Shown: positions 32,200 through 42,499 of the stretch, in pieces
Numbering within the stretch: the first letter of the stretch is position 1
Layout: each line of letters begins with the position of its first letter
Origin: Gnetum montanum
Lineage: Eukaryota > Streptophyta > Gnetopsida > Gnetales > Gnetaceae
Direction: 5' to 3'
NCBI GenBank assembly: GCA_015680685.1
Contig: MNCI01027502.1
Coordinates: forward strand, 298,811-362,810
Length of the DNA: 64,000 nucleotides
Notes under the pieces: model-generated
Database searches by the model: none
Seen by the model: the letters and a program-made list of their open reading frames with translations, nothing else
Told to the model about the DNA's origin: nothing
Program-made: the position numbers and the translations under genes

Positions 32200-33584
32200 A
32201 ACTATATTCTATCCACCAAATCATTTACCATTCATTTCATCTTTCAGATATTCACTTCTTATAATAGTTGTGTGAATGTTAAATTTGACACTTAGGCATG
32301 AGTTTTTCTTCTAATACTTTTTTACTTTTCACTTTTTACTTCTAGCATTCCTTAATCATTTTCACATTATTTAATATCTTTTCTATACTTTTAATAATTT
32401 TCCAATTTCTTAATCATTTATCCATTTTAAAATATCTTTTAAATTCTTTCTACATTTTTCCATTCTTGTCATTTTTCTATAATTTTTCACTCCTTTCATG
32501 TACATATTTTTGTTGAGTTTTGTAATAAAATGCAAGGAATAAAACAAGATGTAGTTTTAATAATGTGAATATTACCCTATATTATAAAATCATTGAAGGA
32601 CTAATCCTATATATAGTGAGACCACATCATCCATCCACTTATTTCCAATAATACGAGGTTATCACCATGGACATAATGATGTTATTTTTACAATAAAACT
32701 AAAATAAACTTGTGATCATTATGCTTGAATAGCAAAGGAGCAAGTGGGAATGAAAAGGATGTTACATTAAAGGTATTTGTGGATTCTCTAAGGCTATTAG
32801 TATAAGTATTATCTTGTTGTTAAGTTGTATCATTTACTTGAGTTCTAACAAAAAATGAAAGTATTTATAAAATAAGCACTACCTTACCATGTCATTGGAA
32901 AGACATGTTACCCATACTTGAAGGTAGTTCTCTAGTAATCTTAATACAATCATAATCTAATAAATGCACAAAATAAAAATCTATAGGGGTTTCAATGGAA
33001 AGACATGTTAACCATACCTAAAGATAGGTGACTTCAAAAAAATTTCAAGATTTCTTAGACTCACATTGGTTACAGGGCTAGAAAGACATGTTACCCATGC
33101 TTGAAGGCACTTCTTTGTCCAATGGCCAAGTCTCATAGAAAAAAAATAAAATATGATCTTAATAAAACTCCTTCGTTGAACTTCATTACCAAGTGTTAAT
33201 ACTTGTTACAATTGTAATAGTCTTGTGGTTACTACTTTTAGAATGATGCAATGTGATGTCACTGGTAAGTGGTATGTACTTGGTTTGTATCTTGGATAGA
33301 AAGGCTAATGATTACTTTAACCATATATTACACATAGAATTCATTCTACTTATGGTAAGATACCTCATGTTCTAATTTCTATAATCCCTTGCTACCCCCA
33401 TTCTACCTCACTATTATGTATAATCATACTTTAATGGTTTTATATAATATAGTGTTATTTTCTCATTAAGGTGATACAAACATGTGTGTTTTGGAAGACA
33501 TGTATGTTTTACATATAATTATTTGAGTATGTATGGATAGTTGTAGGCATGGTTATACAAGGGCACTAAGGGCTAGAGCCTAAT
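32200..33584. other. 3' non-coding region of element C
   Basis: AT-rich, no coding sequence seen. A phrase containing GAAAGACATGTTA with CCATAC recurs four times between 32898 and 33100 (about 32898, 32998, 33083), a weak tandem repeat of roughly 100 bases. It lies between integrase and the presumed polypurine tract. Confidence 0.5.
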
Positions 33585-33755
33585 TTGGGGAGGATCCACT
33601 TGTATAACTCTTGTGCTTCATACTTGATGACCAATTTCACATCATCTTATGCCTCCAAGACACTTAAAACATCATTTTTCACTTTCCTACATACTTATAA
33701 CTGATCATAATTTTGAAAATTCCTACCACCATTTTTTATATACCTCATTGACTTA
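33585..33755 (+). mobile_element. Polypurine tract and first part of the 3' LTR of element C
   Basis: TTGGGGAGGATCC at 33585-33597 is a polypurine tract, followed by TGTATAACTC at 33601, a possible LTR start. It is cut at 33755 by the LTR of element F. The remainder of this LTR was not found. The match to the C 5' LTR could not be made because that LTR start is unknown. Confidence 0.4.
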
Positions 33756-34967
33756 TGAAACACTACCAAATTCACATGTTGTAACCTTTGTAATCCCATC
33801 CCATGAAATCCAAGGAAAAACTTCATTGTAAATGTGAAGATTGTAACCTATGAGGTGTAATCTCACATACTTTATACTTTTGAGGCTAAAAATACCTTAT
33901 AAGTGGTCAAAGGCTCATTCCCCAAGAGAAAAAGGCTACATAATGTCTAGATTTAGTCTTGGGGGAAAGGGAAAGCTAAAAATGCCTTTTGGGATGCCAA
34001 AATTGGCATTTTGATGGGTTTTATGGGGGGCATAGCATCTTCGATGCTGGAGATACCTACATGGGGGTGTAACTCACTTACCCCCAACATGGAAGGGTGT
34101 AGTAGCATCTATTCTTAGTGTGAAGGGGTGTAGTAGCATCTATGCTTAGTGTGGAGGGGTGTGGCATCATCCATGCCCAAGTATAACCCTTACCCTCAGC
34201 ATTGATACATCACCCCCCTCAGCATTGATATTTCATCCCCTAGTGTTGATACTTCATGACCAAGATCTCAACATAGCATCAACTTCAGTGAGGATTTTGC
34301 ACATCAACAATACATTACCCCCCTCAACATTGATACTTCATCCCCCAATGTTGATACTTCATGACCAAGAACTCAACATAGAACCAACTCCAGTGAGGAT
34401 TTTTCACATCAACGTTGTTGTTGCAGGGCCCAACATAGGTGGAAAGATTCAACATGGGTAAAATTACTATTTAATATTTTTAGTAAATGGAATGGATTTG
34501 ATGCCATGGGGGTATAACATTTACCCCATATAGTAACCCCCTTTGATCTACACACCCACTACACATGCATGTAGCCAAAATTTGCAACAATCATTGGGAG
34601 TTGATTGTAGTAGCTTCAACAGACCTTGAACTCCCATAGAAGTGAACCCCACCCTTACTTCAACAATCCATATTATATACATTTTTTGTACTTTATTTAT
34701 TTTTTTAAAATAAATTTTGTAGTTTCATTTGTATATAAGTTTCATTCATTAGCTTTATTTTGGTGCAATTTACATTTAGATCTATATTTTTTAGTTTGCA
34801 TTTTTCTTACCTTATTTTGCATCTCATAAGTCCTTGGGTAATTTTCCAAATCATCTAGCATTTCATGAACCTTATTTTTCTCATGGAGGCCCTAGAGATT
34901 GGGGTTAAAGGTTGTTGCACTAGGAATTTCTTGGTTTCTCCAGCAATCAAGGTTTTTAGTCATAACA
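33756..34967 (+). mobile_element. 5' LTR of element F (group 2)
   Basis: It starts TGAAACACTACCAAATTCAC, close to the LTR starts of D (TGAAACACCCCAAAATTC) and B. It ends TTTTTAGTCATAACA at 34967, close to the end of the B LTR (TTTTTAGACATAACA). A primer-like site follows at 34978. At about 1.2 kb it is shorter than the LTRs of B and D. It holds two internal tandem repeats: a 36-bp unit (34091-34170) and a 105-bp unit. A TATA-like ATTATATACA near 34671 is weak. No 3' partner was found in the window. Confidence 0.6.
34211..34420. repeat. 105-bp tandem duplication in the LTR of F
   Basis: Units 34211-34315 and 34316-34420 share long stretches such as TTGATACTTCATGACCAAGA and CAGTGAGGATTTT. The open frames across it (34159-34461) are a by-product of the duplication and not a gene. 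Confidence 0.85.
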
Positions 34968-34977
34968 ATTTTTTTTT

Positions 34978-34995
34978 TGTGCTAGAAGGAGGACC
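34978..34995 (+). other. Primer-binding-site-like sequence of F
   Basis: TGTGCTAGAAGGAGGACC, about ten bases after the LTR end. Element D has TGGTGCTAGAAGGAGGGCCC at 37770-37789. The shared sequence at the same place argues for the group 2 primer site; I do not assign the tRNA with certainty. Confidence 0.5.
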
Positions 34996-35641
34996 TCTAT
35001 CTAATTTCTACATCAAAACCTATTTGTCCCATTGCCAATGTTGCTTTCTTTTTAAAAATATTTAATTTTTACAATAATGACCTTTTAAATCTTCACAACA
35101 ACTAATGCTATCATTCATACCCCTACAATGAAAGCCTCAACATGAAAGTTGCAGGTATTTGGGTTTTGGATTTTGATAACATGTACTATGAATTTAAGAG
35201 TCAAAACTAGTGTTGATATACTATTGAAAACATTTCCTTTTTGTTGTCAAAGTTCTCTCTTCTCAGCGTTGATAGCCTTGTTGAAATCCACTTCCACTTC
35301 TTTTTTAGTAGTAAAACCCCACTTTCCAAAAAAGTAAATCCCTTCCACCAATGTTAGCAAGAAACATGTTAGATCTTCCCATCTTATCCCCTTTCTTCTT
35401 CTTTTCCCTTCTAGTTTTGGTGTAGTTGTTAGCTAAGCATGGTTGGGGTTTGATACTCATTGTTTACCATTTTTAGTAAAGGCGTACACCCCTTTTTGAC
35501 AACCAGTTACTATTTATAGTAGGTAACATGCTTTTAGCTATTTTTTTCCTTTTTTAGCCATTTATAAATTTTTCTTACTAGAATTAAGACTCTTTTCAAC
35601 CTTTTATAATTCTATTTAGTCAATTTTAGCACTTTTGCACC
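34996..35641 (+). other. Untranslated leader of element F
   Basis: About 650 bases between the primer site and gag, T-rich, with no credible ORF. A similar, shorter leader is present in D (37790-38213). Confidence 0.5.
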
Positions 35642-35997
35642 ATGTCATTTGGAAAATCAACTATCTTGCGCTTTAACTTTATTGACAATGTGTTTGACCA
35701 ACAAGTTGTGAGGGTCTATGATCCCAATGACAATGTCATGGTTGAGTGTAAGTAATTCTTTTGACTTAGGAGGTAAATTCCTAGGTTTTTGGTGATAAAT
35801 GAAGATCACTATAATTACATTTATGCCAAAATCTAGGCTAGCATGATGATTCCATGAATGGAAGTACATGCAAAAAGGAAGTACGAGCTCATACACTAAG
35901 ATGAGAAGGAGTATATTCCTTCCCCATATGATTAGATACCCCTTACTAACATCATCCTATCTCAGTTGATTGAAATGGATGGAGATGATGAGAAGGT
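35642..35997 (+). pseudogene. gag of element F, N-terminal part (interrupted by D)
   Basis: The ATG at 35642 gives MSFGKSTILRFNFIDNVFDQ, QVVRVYDPNDNVMVE, then decays with several stops and reads IILSQLIEMDGDDEKV up to the edge of D. After D the same frame goes on at 51146 with SSNENQEEEEDEF. The interruption is marked by the AAGGT target duplication. Confidence 0.7.
35993..35997 (+). repeat. Target-site duplication of element D, left copy
   Basis: AAGGT directly before the LTR start TGAAAC at 35998. The right copy is at 51141-51145. Five bases is the usual length for Ty3/gypsy integrases. Confidence 0.9.
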
Positions 35998-36732
35998 TGA
36001 AACACCCCAAAATTCAAAGGCATGCTTGCTTCACCAGGTCTTTGCAATTCGTGCAGCATCACGGCAGTTCTTTGGGAGATGGATGCCCTGATGTTCAGAC
36101 TATCCATTTTGGCAAGTTTTCTACTCTCAGTGTCAACAGGCTAAATGAATTCTCTATCTTGTCCACCTGAGTAGTTCACCCAGCCGATAGCACGCTGAAG
36201 GGCAATGCATGGAATTGTTGGCGGTGTTTAGAATATGCAAAATAGTTCGGCACATTTTCTAAGTTGAGGGGTTTGCTATGCTACGCAGTGCTATGTAGTG
36301 TAGAAGACTTTTGAAAATGATTGTAGAAAAAAGTGTTTCAGCAAGTTTTCTAAGTAAAAGATTTTTGCTACACTATGCTGGGTTATGCAGTGTAGTAGAC
36401 TTCAGAAGATGTTTGTAGAAGCAAAGTGCTATGCTATGATACGCTACGCAGCATAGCACAACATAGCAAAATCTAGGTAGTTAGACCTCTTGCCCAACTT
36501 CAAGTCCTCCAGCAATGTCCCCTTCTGCCAAAAAGCGACAAACTTGGCAAAAGGCAAACCATGTTAGCTGCTATGCTACGCTGAGCTACATGGCACAACA
36601 TGGCGTAGAAATTCTGCAGAAGTGACAGGAGGCATATCAAAGGGCGGGATCAGCAAGTTCACAATTTCCACAGTGCAAAAGGAAGAATTTGAAGATTAGA
36701 GACATTTTTTGTGACTAAGGCTATCTGCTAAG

Positions 36733-36760
36733 CTATGCTACGCTATGTAGCGTAGCATAG
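36733..36760. repeat. Perfect inverted repeat in the LTR of D
   Basis: CTATGCTACGCTA, two bases, then TAGCGTAGCATAG: 13-bp arms with a 2-bp gap. It is the best example of a hairpin family scattered through group 2 LTRs. The 3' LTR has a weaker form here but a perfect 16-bp palindrome at 49818-49833. Confidence 0.9.
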
Positions 36761-37112
36761 TGTAGCAAATATGCAATGAATAGTCAACATGCTTCACAGG
36801 CTTCCAACACATGCAGTGAGACACATAATAAGATGCTATGCTATGCCAACATGCTATGCTACAAAGCATAGCATAACGTAGCAAGCAGTTATGGTACATC
36901 AATTCACTTCACCTAATTGCACCATTGGCACACATCTCCAAACTCTGAAAGTGCAATTACAGCACACCAGTCTCGCAATTACGGTGTCGGAGGCTTGTAA
37001 TTACAACGGTCATGCATGTCAAACAGTCATGCAGGCACATGCAGCATAGACAGGTCAACGTAAGCCCAGGGCATGTGGCATCCAAACTGCACCTTTTGCA
37101 TGCCCTTCGCCC

Positions 37113-37120
37113 TATAAATA
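37113..37120 (+). promoter_or_regulatory. TATA box of the 5' LTR of D
   Basis: TATAAATA in CGCCCTATAAATACCC, conserved in the 3' LTR (50491-50498) and in B (16466). Confidence 0.75.
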
Positions 37121-37769
37121 CCCTAATGAGCAATGCTCGAAGGGTCCCTGATCTCGTTTTTTGGCAATTTGATCAGCTGGAAATTTTGTTGGCTGATAAG
37201 AAAAAAAGAAAGTTAGCACTGTAACCTTGAGTATTATGAGCTTTCTATTTGACATTGTAAACAGTTAGCACTCTTAGTTGGCATTTTGTTCTACTCTTTT
37301 CTACCACCTTGGTAGCATTTCGCATTGTTAACTCCTGAATCCGGGTTCAAGCACATAGTCGTCTTGCTCTACATGTCTTGGTTACCTTTGGGATCTTTGT
37401 ACCTTCCAACGTCACGCAACCAATTGTATCCACCTTGATAGAGTGAAGTCATAATCTTGAAGAGGTGCATTTTTCTAACTGCATTCTACTTTGCTTTCTT
37501 GCTTATTGTTGCATTTTTACATTGTTTTCTATCCCTCTTACATTTAAAGTTTTTATTTTATGCTAGAGGTCTCATTTTCAAATTATCAATTTATGAAAGG
37601 TTATATTAACACTGACTAAGTCCCTATCAAATCGACCAGACTGTTCAGGGCATCCCATTTCTATTTTTATCCAGTACAGCCCTCCCACGGATTTGGGGTT
37701 AAGATTGTCAATGACCAATGACCTCTCGGTGTTTTCCAACTGCCGAAATTTTTAATCGCTATAGTTGTC

Positions 37770-37789
37770 TGGTGCTAGAAGGAGGGCCC
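37770..37789 (+). other. Primer-binding-site-like sequence of D
   Basis: TGGTGCTAGAAGGAGGGCCC begins six bases after the LTR end. It starts with TGG, the complement of the universal CCA of tRNA. A tRNA-Arg would fit what is known for Ogre/Tat elements, but I have not matched it to a sequence. Confidence 0.55.
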
Positions 37790-37813
37790 TTGGTGCCCTT
37801 TCCACGTGTCAAA

Positions 37814-38110
37814 GTAGTCCTGTAAGCCTTCTGCACCCTAATACTCATTAGTGTAAACTTAACACCCGTCTGTGGTTGTTTATGCATAGTGTAGTGTAGA
37901 TCGGTTACCTCGATGGTTCCTCGGGAACCCTACAGGACATAAAGCCTCCGATTGCTAGTTGACTTTCCTATCTTACAGTAGTCCTGCATGTGCTCTGTAC
38001 CCTATCATGTACTAGTGTAAACATGACACTCCTTTGGGGTTGTTTACGCATCATGTGGTACAGATCAGTCGCTTCGATGGTTCCTCGGGAACCCTGTAAG
38101 ATATAAAGCC
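37814..38110 (+). repeat. Duplicated 133-bp block in the leader of D
   Basis: Blocks 37814-37946 and 37978-38110 match over their length, with identical stretches such as GATGGTTCCTCGGGAACCCT, and are separated by about 30 bases. The conserved part contains the palindromic TTCCTCGGGAACC. It lies between primer site and gag, where packaging and dimerisation signals of LTR elements usually are. Confidence 0.85.
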
Positions 38111-38213
38111 CTTTTTATTGCTTTTCAATTTCTTTGCTCTTCTCGTTCACAAAACTTTTTAGCTTTCCAATTTCTTTTCTTTTTTCCCATTCACAAAACT
38201 CTTCAGCTTAACA

Positions 38214-40870
38214 ATGGCTTCCATGAGCACCATTGCTAACACCTTCAACGTTGAGGTTCATTTTACGGTTCAAGGCATCACAGGTGATAAAAAATCGTTC
38301 GGCCCGGTGCTAGAACCACATTGATCCCTCTGGATCCAAAACCTGGGTCCTGAGGGCTTGGCCTAGAAACATGAGTGTTATAACTTCATCTGTGCAAAGG
38401 TGCAGGCAAACCTACCCTTGGATGTGCATAAATTTGAAGAAAAACATAGCTTCAAGTTCGCTTACTACGATGGGAAGGAATTTATTCCCACTCTTGGTGC
38501 TTCCATCTTATTGACATAGACGAATCAGTGGCATATAGACCAACTGATCCAGTTGGCTAGGCTTAGGGAGTAGTAGGACATAGCGTCTAACCATGATGAG
38601 ACCTTCCAAGATGGACAAGAGGAGATCGATTCTCAATCCGATGGGGGAGGTCAGACCAACCCCATCACGGTCCCTCCTACCCAATCTTTTTGGGCCAACC
38701 CATTTTCTATCACAGCTCCCTTTGTGATCACACCTACGCTCCTGTAGCCTACAACTACATCTGCAATGGGTAGCCTTATCACCTTCCTAGCGTATCAATG
38801 TCCTTATTCCTCTATTTCATTTGCAGCAACTATGCCTTTGCAAACTGTTCATCAATCCATTCCTGTAGCGCATCACACACCAATCATAGCTACCCTGCCA
38901 CATATTCATTTTGTACCTACTTTACAATCATACGCAACTTCTGTTTCCATTTCTATGTTCACATCAGTCTCACCCACCATGGCGGGCTTGGGCCCATCCA
39001 CATGGTGGACCCCATTTACTTCTTTGCCTATTCCACAACCATCGTAGATGTTTCATTATGTTCACCCTTAGAACTACCAAACCCCACAAATGGTACAACC
39101 CAACACGGGGCTATGGTATGTTCCGATGATGACACAAGTAGTCTATTCGGTAGCCCAACCCACAGTTGTTGCTTCAACAGCACCACCTATTGGGTGGTGG
39201 ATAGCGCAAGCAACACCATTCGTGGGGGCTATCCCAATGGTACTATCGATGGGTCACGCTGCCACCCCTGCCATTCCACAGATGGGAACTACCTCGGCAG
39301 TTCCCCAATAACCCACATCATCACAGGGTTTAGATCAAGCATTCTAGCTTATCCAGACCCTTACCAAGGAAGTAAAATGCCTTAAAGCTATTGGGTCTGA
39401 CACGGTACAAGTCATGGACTTTTACCAGGATGACCCTATCAACCTTGCAATCCCTGCTCTCATGTTACCCCTAGGGATGTCCCTTACCCACTTCACAAAG
39501 TACAATGGGAAGGGAGATACCAACACACATCTTGTTACCTTTAGGTCTGAATCCCTTCTATTGCAACAATGGTCGCACACGATTATCCATGTCTTTGCTA
39601 TGTCCCTAGCCAGGAAAGCCCTAGATTGGTATCACGTGTTGCCACGCTCCTCCATATCAACCCTGGAGGAACTCCTGATCCAGTTCGTGACACACTTCAA
39701 GTATAACTTGAAGGCAGAAACCACGCTGGATCAATTGATGAGCATGAAGCAGGATCCTCTGGAACTAGTACAGAAGTTCATCCAACGTTAGAGCGTAATC
39801 CTTAACAAAATCTGCAAGCCCATCACAGAGGCCCACTTGCTAGCCATCTTTAAGGGTGTAGTAAATGGCTTCATCGAGTCTAAACTGTATGACCTTGCTC
39901 CTTGCACTCTTAGTCAAGCCTTTGCTCAGACCAAGAGTATATAGGATGCGACCGAGGCAAGCAAAGATCCAGCCTACATTGCCTACAAAAAAACCTTCAC
40001 AAAGAAGGACAAGGATAAGGCCCCAACAACCACAATGGCCACTGTGGTGATCGAGGCCAAGCCCAAACTTAGTAACAATGGTAACAAGAACAATAAGAAA
40101 CTGGACATACCCACAGCTAACCCCATGCCCAAGTAGGGCAATGCACCGCAACCTCTAGTACCTGCACCTGAGACATCTACACAACCCAAACTGAAGTCTG
40201 AGCATAAATATCATTCAAAGTTTACCCCATTGCCTCTCAAGCCTTTAGAACTTCTGAAGCAGCTATTGGCAACAGGGTACATCCTACACAAGCAAATGTC
40301 GGAAGAAGGAATCAGGAGACATCAGTGCTACTGTTAGCTCCTTAAGAACCCCTCTTTGGCCTTGCCCAATGAGGCCCCAGTTCCTAAGGATTTTAGGTTA
40401 GATAGGTTTTGTGTCTACCACCAACAATGTGGTCACAACATAGATTACTATTTGGAATTGCAGGATGATATCCAGAGATTGATTGATTAGGGAAAACTGG
40501 TGTTGGATGAAAGCAGCCTAGTACACCCTGAGAACTAATCTATGCATGTCTACATAGACCCCCTCAATGCCAGCAACACTGGTTATGTTATCAACACCAT
40601 TGACATTGATAGTGATCCTACGCCACCCCAATAGCCATTCATGGTCTGTGTGCCTCAGTGTAGCGCACCGGCACCACCAATAGCTGACCGAGGCTCGTAG
40701 TAGCCATTTGTTCTGAGAGTCCCTTCCCAAGCATCCATACCCATGCCACCTGTTAGGAAAGCTGCGCTACCCTGCCCATGAACACCGTTATCCCCTTTCA
40801 TCATCAAGGGGTTGACTCCTTTGACAGCCCCTGTCCCGCGCAAGATAGTTGAATAGCCTTCTCATGCTAA
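38214..40870 (+). pseudogene. gag of element D (Tat-like)
   Basis: The ATG at 38214 begins MASMSTIANTFNVEVHFTVQ. A Pro/Thr-rich middle follows (38640-39320). The capsid-like core is largely open at 39414-39791: SLTHFTKYNGKGDTNTHLVT, FAMSLARKALDWYHVLP, LEELLIQFVTHFKYN. Next come HLLAIFKGVVNGFIESKLY near 39835 and the knuckle FCVYHQQCGHNIDYYLELQD near 40408, of the CxxHxxxGHxxxxC type typical of Tat gags; the last Cys is Tyr here. In-frame stops are mostly TAG. Element F has the same domains at 51900-52900. Confidence 0.85.
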
Positions 40871-41119
40871 AAAATGAGAAGTGCATTTCACAGGTGAGAC
40901 ATTGAGAGGAAGTACCATCCTTGGCATTTTCAAGCCTATGTCTTCACTCCTTGCATCCACGCCCTCATCACCAAAGAGGAATGTTGCTATAATCGCACAG
41001 TCCATGCCACCCTACCAAAAAGGGTCTAAACCCAGATTTGAGGTCACCCCTCCTCAGGAAATTCATCTTCTTGGATGAATAGAAGAGGAGGAAAGAATTA
41101 AATAGGGGGGTGGCCAAGA

Positions 41120-41855
41120 CCTCTTGGATGCCCTCACTCAAGTCAAGCAAGTTCTAAAACAAAAAAACACTACATTGAGCTTGTACGATCTAATCATGAC
41201 ATCTGTCCCACACTGTGAGGCTTTGATACACATGTTGATAGTGATTCCAATCAATGAAGACATGCCAGTGGAAGAGAAAGCAATCCATTCAGTTATGCTT
41301 CCTTCTCCCCCTGTAGAGCCAGAACTATCTCAACTAACTTTCAGTGAAAACTCCATTAGGGAAGATCCCGAAAGGGGTCAGGTGACTACAACACCCCTAT
41401 TCATCACAATTCGGATCAGCCAACACCAAATTCGAAGGGTACATGTTGATGATGGGGCTTCCATGAATGTCATCCCCTTCCCTATTGTGGACAAGTTGGG
41501 CTTGGTCGACTAGATCAAACCCATGACAACGTCATGCCTAAGATCGTTCAATGGGGTGTGGGTCATGGTGAAGGGCATGGTCCACATAGACTTTGTGGTA
41601 GGGGATTAGTTTCCCACAAACATGATGTTCATCATGGTTGAGGAGATGCCTAGGTTTAACCTGGTCTTGGGGAGATCATGGTTAGCACAACTTAGGACTA
41701 TCTCTTTGCCCATTCACTAGGAAATCCACCTACCATACGTAGATAGGGAGGTGGTGATTCATGGTGATGAGGTAATGACGCAAGCAATCAATAATGTAGA
41801 CATGGAGCAGGGCTCAGAGGTCGTGACCTCTAAGAATGAAGTGCCTGCTTAAGTA
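41120..41855 (+). pseudogene. Protease of element D
   Basis: The open part 41124-41513 contains FITIRISQHQIRRVHVDDGA and SMNVIPFPIVDKLGL, the retropepsin active-site strand with DDG in place of DTG/DSG. It continues past a stop with FNLVLGRSWLAQLRTI near 41656, equivalent to the conserved LGRPWL. Element F has HIDDGANINVSQ. The shared DDG suggests the family used this variant and that it is not decay. The next pol domain, RT, is missing from this element. Confidence 0.75.
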
Positions 41856-42128
41856 CACACTAACCATCCAGTGATAGAATCAAGTCAGCAAACCGATTTC
41901 CAAAATTAAAGCACATGGGCTGAGTTGCCCTTCCAAGTGGGGGACAACGATGCAAACGAAGGCCTTGGAAAAGTGCCTTGGCCTTACATTTTGCTCAATC
42001 CACAATGGGTGAAGAAGAAGCTATGCATAGTGTAGCAACCCCATTACTTCCTGCCCAGTTTCCATCCCTTGTACATTCACCGCCTTTTTTCTTTGTTAAC
42101 ATACTATCTCTTTGGTATACTATGCAAT
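41856..42128 (+). other. Spacer between protease and the boundary repeat of D
   Basis: About 270 bases, reading partly as a continuation of the protease frame (LPFQVGDNDANEGLGKVPW near 41921). No separate gene is visible. Confidence 0.4.
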
Positions 42129-42317
42129 GGCCCAAAATGGCCTAAAACTAGTAGTGGCCCGAAATGGCCTAAAACTAGTAGTAGCTTGAAATGGCCTAAA
42201 ACTAGCAATGGCCCAAAATGGCCTAAAAATAGCAGTGGCCTGAAATGGTCTAAAACTAGCAGTGGCCCAAAATGGCCTAGAACTAGCAATGGCCCGAAAT
42301 GGCCTGAAACTAGCACA
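42129..42317 (+). repeat. 27-bp tandem repeat, seven units (module-boundary cluster of D)
   Basis: Unit GGCCCGAAATGGCCTAAAAC followed by TAGCAGT, seven copies with a few changes each. Because 27 is a multiple of three, open frames appear on both strands (for example 42104-42364); these are artefacts. It lies between protease and the 3' end of the antisense gene, as does the cluster at 54700 in F. Confidence 0.95.
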
Positions 42318-42499
42318 TAAAAGCATGAAACATTTACACAAAACGTAGCACATAGACAATGCATAAGTTAGAAGAGGATCAATTCTGTTCCTGAAGTTCT
42401 CTTTTCTTTATTCAAAACTGTTGTCTTTCAAGAAATGTTTGCAAAAATTTTACAAAAATTCAAAACTTCAAAAAAAAGAAAAGAAATCCCATGCTATCA

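Larger units (their letters stand above)
35998..37763 (+). mobile_element. 5' LTR of element D (group 2)
   Basis: 1766 bases from TGAAACACC to GCTATA, paired with 49377-51140. The first 240 bases differ from the 3' LTR at roughly one site in eight by eye, mostly transitions, so the insertion is old. TATA box at 37113-37120. Six hairpin clusters made of GCTATGCTACGC and its complement occur near 36278, 36367, 36432, 36570, 36733 and 36836. The last base pair is TA here and CA in the 3' LTR. Confidence 0.92.

Noticed and set aside
34159-34461. 100-codon ORF with two similar halves
   Set aside because: It is the translation of the 105-bp tandem duplication in the LTR of F.
38798-39385. 195-codon plus-strand ORF, Ser/His/Tyr-rich
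   Set aside because: It is an alternate frame of the Pro/Thr-rich middle of D gag; the gag frame is supported by homology to F and by the downstream core.
42104-42364. Open frames on both strands, with repeated GHFGPLLVL and RPFWAIASF
   Set aside because: They arise from the 27-bp tandem repeat, whose unit is a multiple of three. No gene signals.
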